Positions 11,582 through 22,970 of a stretch of 64,000 nucleotides of DNA are shown piece by piece; the first letter of the stretch is position 1; the number at the start of each line of letters is the position of its first letter. The DNA is from Echria macrotheca. Taxonomy: Eukaryota > Ascomycota > Sordariomycetes > Sordariales > Schizotheciaceae. Under the pieces are notes generated by a model. That model ran no database searches and was not told where the DNA came from. It worked only from the letters and a program-made list of their open reading frames with translations. The translations under genes were made by a program, and so were the position numbers. Where the stretch lies: contig MU839829.1 of assembly GCA_030411725.1 (NCBI GenBank), positions 1,736,001 through 1,800,000 of the forward strand, in the 5' to 3' direction.

Positions 11582-12909
11582 GATGGGGCGTCTGTAGGCG
11601 CCTTAGCCCCTGGCCTGTCATCCGCCAACACGGGACGGAGCAGCTGTCTCGGAAGCGATGAACATGAAAAAATGAATGACATACTGCTGCTGTGCGGGAC
11701 GACTGCGACTTGGGTCGATCTAGTATCTGTTCGGGTCCGCAGTGGCGGGTCGGTGTTAACGCAACGGCCGATGACACTTGGGCCTAGCCTCACTTGGGGT
11801 GGCACGACTAAGCGGACGGTAAGACAAGAGAGGGTGAAGGCGAAGACGACTGGGTCTTGTGGGAGCAACGAGTGGGGTACTTGTACTTGTGTGTCTTGTT
11901 GCGACTCGTCATGGCCTTGGTCAGGAATATTGCTTTCCTGTCAGCCCTTTACCATGTCAGGTGGTATGCGGAATCGAGAATGCTTTATTTTTTCTATATG
12001 CTGCTGCTGCTTGACGCCACTCGGCATTATATGAGGTTTAGATGAGTAAGAGGTGGCTTCTCAGGGATGAAGTGGCAGACCGAGAGCCATACCTCGCCCT
12101 CCACCATGGCCCAAATCCTGCATCTTGCCGACACCCTTGTGCGCCTCTGACAGCTTGAGGCGCCCTGGTCCTAGTCGCCAGTGTGCGGCATCCGATGGTG
12201 TCGATTCTCGAGGACGGAGTGTCTGAAGCTGCGTGTGCGACGTGACGCCGTGGGAGCTGCTTGGACAGAGAAGGCAGCACGACATGGACAGAAATTTTGG
12301 GATGTGGGCTCATCGAACCTCTGGAAACCAATGGCATTGGTCCAGAATTGCATCGATGGGCACGCTTTCCCTGTCCAAAATGGCACTGTCGTTCTTTCCC
12401 TCCCAGATCAGACAAAGTCCTGGAGCTCTCTGTAGGAGTGGACACAGCGTGACCTTTCTTTTTTGACTGGATCAGGAGGTTCGGACCAGATCTTGGATCG
12501 TACAGTTCCGCACCGGTGAAACCTTTGGGGGTTGTTTCCCCTCTCTCTCCTTTTTCAATATATTTTCTAGCCCGCCCCAATCACCATGTAGTCGAACCTT
12601 GCGGCGTTCTCCCCCCTCCTCTCTCCACGCCGGTTTCCTTCCGGCGCACCTTGCTCCTCAGAGTCTTGGGTCGGATCACGGCTAAGGCACCGGCCTGCTC
12701 GAGCAATCGGCTGTCTCGCCCTCCACTGGGAGTAGCGGACCTGGAAGTGATTCGACTGGCCTATCGTGCATCCGGGACCATTGTCTATCCGAAGGTAAGC
12801 GTCAGCTCATTCCCCTGCAGGCCGGAATGTTGCAGCTCTTCTTCCACCTGCAGTTCTTACTGACCATGCTACTGGCCAGGCGAGAGGCAAACAGAAGCAG
12901 AGTTGTAAG
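11582..12909. other. Intergenic region, divergent flanks
   Basis: It lies between two outward-pointing small genes. ORFs of up to 180 codons occur but are Arg/Ser/Pro-rich with no family resemblance, and overlap open frames on the other strand. No RNA gene or repeat recognised. Confidence 0.4.
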
Positions 12910-13605
12910 ATGGCTGGATATGCAAATGGAGGCGACAATGAGTGGAACCAGACGTCGACACAGGCCGGATCCTGGCTCAGCGACGGCCACTCTTCTCCTC
13001 TGAATCCCCCGGAGATCGCGGCCATCGTCATCATCGTCATTCTCTTTGCTCTTACAGTGTTCCTCATCTTTTACTGCCGGAACCTGCAGATGCGTCGGGA
13101 CCTGGACATGAAGAATAAGGAACGGATGCGGGCCGAGCTGTTGGAAGGACGACCGCAGGTGGAAGTGATTGAATTAAAGAGCGAGCCTCACGCCGAGAGC
13201 GACATTGCTGGATCTACATCTGGCGGGAGCGAGGTCAACCTGGTTCCCCGGGCCGCCCGGCTGAGCTCACGCGACCTTGAGGCGGGCAAGGTCGAGAAAC
13301 TCAGTCTGTGGCACTACATCCACTGGCGGGACGAGTGCAACAACCCCAAGAAGCCGCCCAGGGCTCTGCGTGTTCCAGAGGGTAAGTGAATTGTTTCTGT
13401 TCTAGTATACTTCATGATGCGACGTTGCCAGGGACAAGGTAGTTTCATTGCTGCAAGTACCCGATGGCTAGAGAAAAGGGGGGCACTTCTGAAAGAATGA
13501 TTGGCTCGGCATTTCCCCGAGCTTTCGACCCCCAACGACATCCAGGCTAACGAGAGAATAGAAGAGGAGCCGTACATCGCCCCGACGCCTTACTACAAGA
13601 CATGA
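12910..13605 (+). CDS. Single-pass membrane protein of unknown function
   Basis: Not recognised. Exons are 12910-13381 and 13562-13605 (180-bp GTAAGT...TAG intron with a GGCTAAC branch site), giving 171 aa. The start has good context (AAGATGG). A short N-terminal part carries an NQT glycosylation sequon. A strong transmembrane segment follows (about residues 36-57, AAIVIIVILFALTVFLIFYC), then a basic, charged cytoplasmic part with LSLWHYIHWRDECNNPKK and the tail PYIAPTPYYKT. The layout resembles fungal type I or III single-pass proteins with a short ectodomain. The last exon contributes only 14 residues, and its acceptor is chosen because it keeps the frame and has the best branch site. Confidence 0.65.
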
Positions 13606-14761
13606 TTCGATTACCCCGCCGACGATAACGAGCGTGGACGGATCCGACAGGGAGGATTGGACAGGGTAGCTGCAGATGTTTGCTCGGGGATAGATCTGGG
13701 CCGATATGAATAATACCTTGTTAAGTGAGACGCTGGATGTTACTCGCCATTTTCCGCATAGCAGCTTGTGTTCACGTCGGATAAGAGCCGTTTGATGTAT
13801 GGTGACTCGACAGCTGTTTTTATGTGTGGCTCTGGCCAAATACATTATTTGCATGATGATACAAAGCTTGGGCTTGAGGTCGTGTTAAGTTGAAAGTATA
13901 GAATACGAGAAAACAGAGAGTTTCGAAAGGACAGACATTATGATCCTGACTCCAGTTTTGTATCTTCTGACCAATATCACCAAAGTCATCATGTAGAGTC
14001 CAGTTCTACAGTCTCAGACATGAAAAGTTGCGAAGTAGAAATTCTTTGCTGGAAGTTCAGTCAGGCGGTGCTGAGTCGACGGTAGTAGTTTCGAGCGGCA
14101 TCGACACTCGGTATAGAAAACCATACCCGATCGATGGCAAAGACCAATGTTCGACACCAGCAATCTTTAAGACTATGTCACCGACCGTCCAAAAAGCCCA
14201 GGTAGTAGTACCGTCCAAGATCGTTGCGTACATGTGTCGTACCAGTATCTCTCAAGAGCCCACATGCGGTGTGTTGTTGTCTTGTACACACAAATCACCA
14301 GATCTGTCCACCGCGACCTGGAACGTTGCCCACCCACCTAGCCACCTGCTTGCCCCATCCCCAAGCGCCCCCCCACAAACTCCGGGTTGGACATTGTGCC
14401 TTGTGCCCTTCCGATCTCTGGCACACCTTAACGGCAGCACAGATACCAAGGATACATCGCCATTTTAGAACAACCACGTACATAAACAGTTGAGGTATTA
14501 CACAGCATCAGGTCAGCTACCCAAGGGGCAACTTAGTCATCTCGCTAGCATCTGGTGATCGCTACTTGAAAAATAATAATAGTAGTAAAACAAAGAAGTC
14601 AAGAAACCACGGATCTGCGCCGTTTCTTCTATGTAGTACCCGCATTAGCCCCCAAGTTCCTCGAAGGGTCCGTCCCAGAACCCATACCATCACAAAATAC
14701 ATCCATACCAGAAATGCAAACCGCCACCAAACGCCTAGCAATGCTTCCGACTCTTCGACCG
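13606..14761. other. Convergent intergenic region
   Basis: It lies between the stop of the membrane-protein gene and the stop of ATG29. ORFs are short and show no domains; probable 3' UTRs. I see nothing else. Confidence 0.4.
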
Positions 14762-16488
14762 TCATGTCTCGCGCGGTGTATTCGCCTTGTTGGGAAGATA
14801 GCGACTACGGAACGCCCTAGATGTCACCAGTCAGCGACGTTTCCCGTCTGTCATTAGTTCTAGAGAGAAAAACATACTGGCCGATAGTGCTCATCCGACT
14901 CCCAATCGTGCCCTCCTGCATCCTGCTAGCAAGGTGCTCCTCCAGCGCAGACTGGGTCACCGAAGCATCTAGACAAACAAAGTTAGTGCCAACCCGTCCC
15001 AACCCCCAGCCCAAACAAGCCAGCAGATAGACACAAAACATACCGTCAAGATCACTAAAGCTGCTCCCCATACTCGGCGTCCCATCGCTCCCCTCCCTCG
15101 ACACGCCCTTCCCCTTCCCCCTCGGACTCCTCCCCGCCAACTCGGCCGTACGCCTCGGCGACAACGGCCCAGGCGGCGCACCGCGCTCGCGCTCGCCCCT
15201 GTTCCGCGGAACCATAGCCGCCGAGCTGGTGGACGAGTCCGACGTCTGCGACAGAACCACCGACTTTTGTTCCTTCGCAGCATCCCGGGCCGGCCGTCTC
15301 GCAGCAAGCCCGCCGCCGCGTACGTCCCCCACCCCGCGCACCGTCGCGCCGAGATCCTGCCCCTGCCCGCTGCTCCCTCCCGAGGTCAGTGTGGACTCGC
15401 GCTGCGAACCGCGGAGCGGGAGGAACGCGGGCTCCATCTCGTCGTCGTCGTCGTCGTCATCGCCGTTCCCACCGCCCGCTCCGGCTTTGGAATGGAAACG
15501 CGGCGGGCGCCGGATGATGCGGCTTTGAATTGGGCTTTCGGATGACGACGACGATGATGAGTCGGATGAGATGGACGACGCCGGCGGGCTGGCCGTCTGC
15601 GGCTCGCTCTCGTCGGCGGCGGCATAGGCTGCTGCCGCCTGAGTAGAAATACCCAGGGACGGGAGACGGCGGCGCGGAGGAGGGGTCGCCGCTGCTGCTG
15701 GCTTGTTGGCGAGTTGGGCGTGCGTGGGGACGGCGGTTCCGGCGGACGAGTTCCGGGACACCTGCGGGCGCATCGGCAGCGTCGTCTTGGCGGCGGGGAC
15801 GGGACCGGCGGATGTCGGGTCGTTGTTGTTATTGTTGCGCGGCAGAGGCGAGTCCTTGCGGACGGACAGAGACGAAGGGGCGCGGCCGGCGGCGGAACCG
15901 GTGCGACGCAGGGCCTCGGCGGCGAGGGGAAGCGGCAGGGCCGGAAACTCGGCCGGCTCGGCTCCGGGCACGGGCGAGGGCGCATTCGACCCGGCGCCGC
16001 CGCCGCCGCGGGCGGTCGCGGCCTTGCGCATCTGGGCTTTCAGGGCCGACGTGTGTCGCTCCGTCAGGTAGGCGGCCATTTGTAGCAGGAACTCGACCGT
16101 GACCTCGAACTGGGCGGCGCTGCGGCACAGTGTTAGCTCCCACGGTGCCGCCGCTTGGCTGGCTGTCCGCTTACAGGTCGTTCCCTGGGGCATATATTAG
16201 TATCTCTGCTTGCTTCAAGCAATTAGAATGAACAAAAAGACTTGCAGTTGATTTCACTCGATGTATCCGACAGGATGGACCACAGCTTCTCTGACTTTTC
16301 CTCGTCCCATTTGACCTACTCCCGTCAGCGTCAGTGTCTGCCTATTCCGTGGACAGTCGGTAACGAGCACAGTGCGAACTCACCGGCGGGGGATCAACGA
16401 AGTCGCCGCGGTTGAAGGGCAGCCGGACGTAGACGACGTAGTTGACGTCGTCGTCCATGTTTTTCTCCCTCTCCTTTGCGGAAGCCAT
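14762..16488 (-). CDS. ATG29: Autophagy-related protein 29 (Atg29)
   Basis: Atg29 works with Atg17 and Atg31 at the phagophore assembly site. Six coding exons: 16488-16384, 16315-16246, 16184-16175, 16119-15044, 14968-14878, 14816-14762 (468 aa). The N-terminal domain reads VNYVVYVRLPFNRGDFVDPPP, VKWDEEKSEKLWSIL, EINWNDLAAQFEV and EFLLQMAAYLTERHTS, matching filamentous Atg29. The long middle is disordered (Ser/Pro/Arg, an Asp run, poly-Ser). The C-terminus ends in a conserved-looking ALEEHLASRMQ and IGQAFRSRYLP. Intron 2 has a GC donor (GCAAGT) and exon 3 is only 10 nt; both are needed to build the conserved WNDLAAQFEV block. An in-frame start 30 codons upstream (16578) is possible. Divergent from NUP53. 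Confidence 0.9.
16175..16184 (-). other. ATG29: 10-nt micro-exon 3 of ATG29, preceded by a GC-AG intron
   Basis: Reading the minus strand, the upstream intron (16245-16185, 61 bp) begins GCAAGT and ends with TACTAAT plus CCCCAG. The exon is GGAACGACCT. The next intron (16174-16120, 55 bp) begins GTAAGC, has AGCTAAC and ends GCAG. Joining them encodes N-W-N-D-L-A-A-Q, which fits the family; skipping this exon shifts the frame. Confidence 0.85.
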
Positions 16489-16911
16489 GTTGTTTTTGTG
16501 CGCCTCTGCAGCGTGGGACTGCGTCGAGGGAGTGGTGGGCTGTTTGTTCGGCGCAAGGTGAGCCTGCTCCCCGGACAAGGCCCTCTTAAGCGAATAGACG
16601 CACCCCTCTTAAGCGCAACCAGCACACGGGATAGCCATCGCTATACCGGGGCGTTATTTCCTTACTGATAGTCAGAGGCCCCACTTAAAAGTTGGAGCTG
16701 TCCAGCTGTTGCTGGGGCAGAGAGGTCGTCTGTTGGAGCGCGCCGTTGCCTCGAATCCGCGCGCCAGTTTTAGAAGCCCTCACATTTTCACAAGCTTCGT
16801 CCCTGCTGGAACCGTCCTCCCACTCCCATTCGCACGGCGCCGCCTTCCAACACACGCTAATCCCCTGCCACATTCCTCCGGCTGTGCCTGTCGTCTGCAA
16901 GGCCCAAACAA
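16489..16911. promoter_or_regulatory. 423-bp divergent promoter region ATG29/NUP53
   Basis: It lies between two outward-facing start codons. It must contain both 5' UTRs and promoters. No canonical TATA box is evident. Confidence 0.5.
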
Positions 16912-18340
16912 ATGGCCCGTCCGCTCATTCTGCACAACGTACCCGACGACGAGCTCTACGTGGGCGACGACGGCATCCAGCGACCATTTGCCATGGTCTT
17001 TCCAGAGTTTGTTTCCCTCCGTCTTTTTCAACCAGCCACAGAATAATAAATTCTAACCCAAATTTTACAGACAGGAAGGTCCCGGCCGTGCCAGGCGGGC
17101 CGTCAGCGAGAAGGGGTCCTTCGGCAAGTCCACTCGCCGCTCAAGATCCAAGACGGGGACGCCGGCGAGGAGAGAAGACCCGACCATCGCGGCCGCCGAC
17201 AAGATCTTTTCCAGCTGGGCCAACACCCTTGCACCAAACACGGCCGCCCCAGCGACGACAAACACGGCAGCGCAGCGATTAGACGACACCACGACAGCGG
17301 CACCGGCCGCCGCGACGCGGAAAGAGCCAACCGAGGTGGTCCTGCGCGGCTACCGCTCGCCGGAACATCAGTACGCGGCCCTCAACCACTTTGAGCAGAT
17401 CGCCGGCCGCATCTGCGAGGACTACCCGCGCGAGCCCCCCTTCGAGCGCAGGCGGTACAAGTCGGAGCTGCGCGACCCGGCCTACACAAAGCGCCGGCCG
17501 CTGACGCCCGAGGAGCGCGAGAAGGTCAACCGCATCGCCGCCGGCCAGCACTGGGTCAAGGTGACGTTCGAGTCGGCCGAGGCCGCCGACAATGCGATCT
17601 ATGCCTCGCCCCAGTCCGTGCTCGGCCATTTGGTCTACGCAGAGCTCTACCGCGGCGGGCCGCCGACCCGCGACGAGGCGATTCCCGATGTTGTCCCGCT
17701 GGATGTGCAGGAGGAAGCGCCCCGGCGACGACGGAAAGGAACAACAACGGTCGATACCACAGGCTTTACGAGCGCCATGCTGAACCCGGACAGCTTCGAA
17801 TTCACGCCCCCGCCACCGCGACAGACAAGAAATCTCCAGACGGCCGCGTTCATGCGGGACATGCTCAACCCGGACGCCGCTGACTTTTCTCCTCCGCGGT
17901 CGCTGGCCTCGACGCGGACGGCCGACACGGGCACGGTCGCGTCGACGGCGGGGACTGCTACCACGGGCACGGTAACGGGCCAAGCAGCACTCGCGACGGG
18001 CTTCGAGGGGGGGGCTGCACCTGAGAGACAACAGCAACAGCAACAGCAACAGCAACAACAAAACGACTTTTGCACGGTTATTCCTAATGCGCGCAAAATC
18101 AAGGTGCTCCCCGTCGAGCAGGCCTTGTTGCCCGCGCCGTCGGCCACGCAGCGCCTGCTGGCCAGGGTGCCCTTCCTCGGCTGGTTCTCGGGTTCCATCA
18201 TCGGGAACGAGGTGCCGCGGACGGATACCGGCGAGTTTGACTGGTACCGCGCCAGTCTGTACTGGAAGCTGATTTTCTGGTTGGATCTGTGGTTTGGCTT
18301 GTTTCGCAAGGAGATTGTCTCTGCTGACAAGGATGAGTAG
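16912..18340 (+). CDS. NUP53: Nucleoporin Nup53/Nup35 with RRM_NUP35 domain
   Basis: Nup53 is a linker nucleoporin of the inner ring that binds the pore membrane. Exons are 16912-17006 and 17071-18340 (64-bp intron, donor GTTTGT, branch TTCTAAC), giving 454 aa. The N-terminus is MARPLILHNVPDDELYVGDDGIQRPF. The Nup35-type RRM spans about residues 118-225, with EVVLRGYRSPEHQYAALNHF, a large family-typical insert, and WVKVTFESAEAADNAI. A Gln tract (CAG/CAA codons, about 18030-18061) precedes the C-terminal region. The last residues, LIFWLDLWFGLFRKE, form the amphipathic membrane-binding helix known from Nup53 proteins. The donor is unusual but the splice restores the frame and the charged segment. 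Confidence 0.88.
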
Positions 18341-19131
18341 ACCTAGGTAGTTTCTCTGGGCTGGGCTAGGCAACAGGGGAGGGGGTGGGTGTAGTGTGTG
18401 TAGATACAGCATGATGAAAGTGAGGGACGAGGAGATATTCTAGATTAATGATTCATGGCTCTCTTTTATTTTGAGTCTCTTCGGGGCCGGGGCTCAGTGA
18501 TGAAGGGAGATGAGTGGGAGGATGTGTTTTGAAATTACCATGGTTGCTACGTTGCTACTGGGCTTTGTACGGTGTATCCCATTCGGATACGGTTGTAGGA
18601 AGGATGGATGGACGCATAGCTGGGCGTTTTTGCGTTTTGCGTTGTCTGACATTCCTGGCTTGCTTTCGATTCTTGAGTCTTGAGGATAAATGAAACATGA
18701 CGATGCTCATTCTTGAATCTTGACACCTTCCAGGTTCTTATCTAAGTTCGTGACGGTGTGAGTACTCGGCTGTGTTTTCGAGAACGGCAGTGTTGTCACT
18801 CAGAATTGACCATGTGATGGATTCCTAATAAAACTTTGTAGATAGATACCTACTTGTTAGAGATACTTGATATCCATGATGCTAACAAAGCTATGCTGCT
18901 CTAAACGCATGATACAGAGGTCACGACGCGGATACCTAGGTAGGTAGGTACAGGTGTATCCGTAGCCAACTCCCCCCAACCGATGTAATATACCACCACA
19001 CTGCTCTGTAAAGGTACAGTATAACCCCACTTATTAAATAACACCGCCACCTCCGCCGCCGTCGTCGCCGTCATACACTCATGGCCATTAGAAGAACCGC
19101 CCCTCCCTTGACAAGCCTGAGGTGAAAGAGG
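18341..19131. other. Convergent intergenic region with a TACCTAGGTA-type repeat
   Basis: No gene seen. TACCTAGGTAGGTAGGTAC lies at 18933-18951. Otherwise AT-rich sequence, probably the 3' UTRs of NUP53 and the IVY1-like gene. Confidence 0.5.
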
Positions 19132-20799
19132 TTATTGTGACCCCCGAATACTAGTCCAACTCCCATCCTCCACCCCGACCTGCCGCACCTCATTCACCAC
19201 CACCTCCCCGTCCACCTCCCCGTCTCCGTCTCTATCTTGATCTCCCTCTTCCCTCCCATCTATCCCGGGGCTTGCGCCCGCCTTCTCTGTAGTCTCGGTC
19301 CCCCTCCGTCTAATAAGCCCCTCATTCCGCCACGGATGCGCCTCCTCGTCGTCCTCTTCCTCGTCGATCGCACAGCCCTCCACCACCTCGTCTTCTTCTT
19401 CTTCTACTACTTCACCCGTCTGTTTCCTTGATATCGCCGTCGCCGTCGCCGGGTTCTCCTCTTCCGTCGGACTCATGACATCCACGACACCGCCCAGCAG
19501 CGCGTCCGGGTTGAGCCGCAACGGCTGCGGCTGTGGCGAGAACGGCCTCAGCGGCCTCGGCCTGTTAAACTCGGAGAAGACACTATCCGTATCCCTTTGC
19601 TCTCTCGCCGCCGCCGCGTTTTGGTGGTGCTCCGAAACAGCACCGGCAAGGCTCTGGTACCGGTCGGTATCGGCAAGGAGACTATCACTCCTATTATGCG
19701 CGCCACCACCACCACTACCGCCGAGAGAATCAACCGACCCGCTGTCGGCCAGAATACTCTTCGGCGGCAAGATACTGAAAAGCTTACTCGCCTCGCCGCC
19801 CGCTGCCGCACCACTTACACCACCACCACCTCCTCCCCCAATCCCACCATTCACATCCGCCGACGACACGCCCCTGCCGATCCCCACGGGCTCTTCGCTC
19901 GCAAACAGATCCACACCCTTTTCCAGGACATCATCCAGCCCGCCGCCCGTCCACCCCTTCCGCGCCAGACTCTCAAAGATATCCACCTCGGCCCGGACAA
20001 GACTACAACTCGCCTCGACAATCCTCACCGACGTGTCCTGGCTCTCCCGCAGCAGCGTGCGCGCATGATCCCCATGCAGCGCCGTCAGCCCATCGAGCTT
20101 CGTCGTCAGCTCGACCAGATGGCCCCGGAACTTGGCCACATCCCTCCGTTTTTGTCTGTGCAATTTTAGTCCCTCCTTCTCGAGCCTGCGAATCTCCTTG
20201 CTCTGCGCCGCCACGGCGCGCGCGTAGCTCTCCTCCTCGTCCTCGACCGCGCCGCGCCACTTGTCCAGCTCGTGCAGCAGGGGTACCTCGAACGCGCGGT
20301 AGACTGTCTCCGACAGAATATGCTGGTGGTTCGCCACGAGGTGCTGCAGGCCCGCCACCGTCAGGAGCGCGTCGGCCGTGCAGGTCGACGCTTTGGCGGC
20401 CGCGTGGAAGCTGCTCGTCATCGAGAGCGTGCCGCCGCCTCCCACCCCCGGTCCCCGTGCAGGCGGGGTGGGAGATAGAGGCTCGGCGCGGGCTTCTTTG
20501 AGGCGCGCGCAGGCTTCGAGGGCGGACCCGAAGGAGGAGGCGGCGGTGGAGAGGGTCGCGAGGGCGATGCGGTAGGACTTGGCTGAGGCGATCAGGTCGG
20601 CGTAGGCGGTTTGGGAGTGGTCGAGGTCGGCTTTGGTGAGGACGGCGTGGGCGGGCGTCGGCGGCGGCGGGAGCGGGAGGTTGTATTGTGAGAGGTTTGG
20701 GTTTGCCGCGGTGGAAGCGTAGGAGTAGGTCGGACTCCCGGGTACGGGGGGCAGCTGGGAGAGGGTTGGTGATGGCGGGGAGGGTGGTGGTGGCGCCAT
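19132..20799 (-). CDS. IVY1: Ivy1-like phospholipid-binding BAR-type protein
   Basis: Ivy1 binds phosphoinositide-containing vacuolar and endosomal membranes and interacts with Ypt7. A single exon encodes 555 aa. A Pro-rich start (MAPPPPSPPSPTLSQLPP, then PGSPTYSYAST) leads into a helical, BAR-like region (about residues 50-310). This region has LTKADLDHSQTAYADLIASAKSYR, HAAAKASTCTADALL, VPLLHELDKWRGAVEDEE and a basic stretch LKLHRQKRRDVAKFRGHL. The C-terminal 240 residues are low-complexity: Gly runs, an acidic segment EEEEDEVVEG, then a Gly/Asp-rich end. The name rests on recognised fungal Ivy1 sequence features rather than a computed alignment. The stop is 791 bp from the NUP53 stop, tail to tail. 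Confidence 0.7.
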   Translation of the reverse strand: MAPPPPSPPSPTLSQLPPVPGSPTYSYASTAANPNLSQYNLPLPPPPTPAHAVLTKADLDHSQTAYADLIASAKSYRIALATLSTAASSFGSALEACARLKEARAEPLSPTPPARGPGVGGGGTLSMTSSFHAAAKASTCTADALLTVAGLQHLVANHQHILSETVYRAFEVPLLHELDKWRGAVEDEEESYARAVAAQSKEIRRLEKEGLKLHRQKRRDVAKFRGHLVELTTKLDGLTALHGDHARTLLRESQDTSVRIVEASCSLVRAEVDIFESLARKGWTGGGLDDVLEKGVDLFASEEPVGIGRGVSSADVNGGIGGGGGGGVSGAAAGGEASKLFSILPPKSILADSGSVDSLGGSGGGGAHNRSDSLLADTDRYQSLAGAVSEHHQNAAAAREQRDTDSVFSEFNRPRPLRPFSPQPQPLRLNPDALLGGVVDVMSPTEEENPATATAISRKQTGEVVEEEEDEVVEGCAIDEEEDDEEAHPWRNEGLIRRRGTETTEKAGASPGIDGREEGDQDRDGDGEVDGEVVVNEVRQVGVEDGSWTSIRGSQ

Positions 20800-21367
20800 C
20801 TTGTGGTGGGAGGAGGAGGTTGTCTTTGTTTACTTGGGATGACGGACAACGGCGGATCGCAACCGCGGGGTTCCGGATTCGAGACCGCAGACCGAGTCTC
20901 TTTGCGCTTTGCGAAATAAGAAGAAGGGCCCAAAATCTGCTCGACCGACCAACGAACAAAACACGCAAACAGACCGAAGCTCGAGGCAGCCGGCCTGTGG
21001 ATGTGCCTGCGCTGCTAACTAATAGTTAATCGATCCAAGTGGGCTCGGCTTGTGACGCGCAGGTCATGGGTGCGATAAGCGCACGGGCCATCTCGCGCAA
21101 CTTCAGCGATGTCCAGGCAACCCCACAGTGGATGATTGTTTGGTGAATAATCCGTATAGAGGCAACTATCAAGGATATATGAGAAGTTATCCTCAAAGAC
21201 CAGATAATTCCCCGGCTAAAGATCCGCCAATAGCCATCTCAAGATGTCTCTAGAACCCATAGTGATCCCATTCCCATGCTGCCAAACACCGGCTCCCGTA
21301 AACGTAAACCATGACATCCCAAACGCCTTCCCAACACCCCCCACCCACAGCAGCAGAAACCCCTTGA
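20800..21367. other. Intergenic region upstream of IVY1-like gene
   Basis: It contains the putative IVY1 promoter and the 3' UTR of the thioesterase gene. Nothing else recognised. Confidence 0.4.
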
Positions 21368-22155
21368 TCACAGCTCCGACTTGCCCTCGCCCTCCCTCTC
21401 CCCCAACACCTTGGTGATAAAATCCGCCACATCCTCAATCTCCTGCGGATCAGCCGAGTGCTCGAGATCCGGATAGACCTTCATCGTCACATCGTACCCC
21501 AGCCCCTTGATCACATCCTTGGACCGGATACCCAGCTGCGTGGGGACGACCATATCCGAGTCCCCATGCCCCATGAACACGGGCGTGTCCTTGTTGAACT
21601 CGGGCTTGGGGACCAGCTCGGCAAACTGCCCGCTGAGCATCAGATACGCCGACAGCGCCACGATCCCCGCCAGCTTGACCTTGGCCGTGAGCCCGGCAAA
21701 CAGGCTCACGGCGCCGCCCTGCGAGAACCCCCCCAAAACGATCCGGTTGGACGGGATGCCCGCGTCCATCTCCTGTTTTATCAGCGAGTGGACGTACTCG
21801 GTCGTCCGCAGGAGGCCCTCCTTGTCCTCGTTGCGGCGGAGCGAGTCGACGTCGCGGCCCATGTCGGTCTGTTTTGTTTGTTAACACGCCTTTTTGCGTG
21901 GAGAGGGGAAAAAGAAAAAAGACATACAATGTCGTACCAGCCCGGCATTCTGTAGCCCCCGTTCACCGTGATGGGGATGCTGGGCGCGTGCGGCAGGATG
22001 AACTTGACCCCGCTCAGCTTCTCGCGCCGCCGAAAGTTCTCGATGGCGAACGACCAGCCGTGGCCTGAGTCGCCGAGGCCGTGGAAGAAGATGACTGTTG
22101 CCGTGTGGCGGGCCGCCGCCGGGATGACGAGGGGGTTTCGGTAGGTGAGCGACAT
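21368..22155 (-). CDS. APT1: Acyl-protein thioesterase 1 (alpha/beta hydrolase)
   Basis: APT1 removes palmitate from S-acylated proteins and has lysophospholipase activity. Exons are 22155-21928 and 21868-21368 (59-bp GTATGT...CAG intron), giving 242 aa, about the usual family length. Blocks seen are TVIFFHGLGDSGHGW (oxyanion loop), PHAPSIPITVNGGYRMPGWYDI, nucleophile motif GGFSQGG with Ser125, the catalytic Asp in HGDSDMVVP, and the catalytic His in DLEHSADPQE. Phase-0 splicing yields GWYDI-TDMGRDVD. It opposes the palmitoyltransferase found at 55.8-57.8 kb functionally, but the two are not adjacent. Upstream is a (GGTA)n run at 22277-22293. Confidence 0.93.
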
Positions 22156-22970
22156 GGTTGTGGTGCTGTTGTTTTGAAAACTGGAGTTGTCTCTCTGTTT
22201 TGCGACGGACTTGTGAGTGTGTGTGAGAGAGAGGGAGAGAGATGAAATGGTAAACTAGATTCGTCGTGAGGTGTCGGGTAGGTAGGTAGGTAGATGTACC
22301 GCTTTTTTATATCTGAGATGGGATCTAAAGTTAAAATCCGCTCGAGTTTCTGCTATTTTGGACGACGGGTTGCTGCCGCTGGGGCTGTTGCTGCGCCTTG
22401 GTGGGGGCCGCAGCGACTACCTTAGCCAAGGTCGTTTGTTCACTGCGAGACGACTCCGTTCGTCCAGAACGCGATAACTTGGCACGTCTCGAACGCGGCA
22501 AAAGATGACTTGAATTTTCTGTGAGACATAGGCCACCGTAATAACTTCCAATGATTTTCCAGCCCTATTACTTGAATAGATCGGGCATCTTTACAGGTGC
22601 TGAAGTTCACGAGATGGAAAAGCGGAGACACCCCGCCATGTCCTTTGCTGACAGGTTCACCCATTGAGACCAAAGCAAACGAACTGCTGCTTGGTCCGGG
22701 GACCCTCAGCTATGTATCTGGAAGGAATATCCCAACCAGCTAGCTATCTCGAATCGAAGGAGAGGAGATGGCGTGATTGACAGTTCGCGCGATTCGGCCC
22801 CCGAGACGGCGAGTGGACTGCCGGCCCGGCAGGAATTATTCAGACCTTACCAATTTTGGTTCCGAGGGGAAGCTTAACCGGACGCCGGCCGGTCGAATGA
22901 CTTTGGATACAAAAAGGGGGTATTCACTTTCAAACTCTCAAAAATCATTTTTCTCAGACAAAAACCTGAA
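22156..22970. promoter_or_regulatory. Divergent intergenic region APT1/dioxygenase
   Basis: The 0.8 kb holds both promoters. It contains the GGTAGGTAGGTAGGTAG run at 22277-22293, and a GT/GA-rich segment right next to the APT1 start. No other element recognised. Confidence 0.4.

Noticed and set aside
12038..12580. 180-codon minus-strand ORF
   Set aside because: Arg/Ser/Pro-biased, no family resemblance, and plus-strand frames open in the same place.
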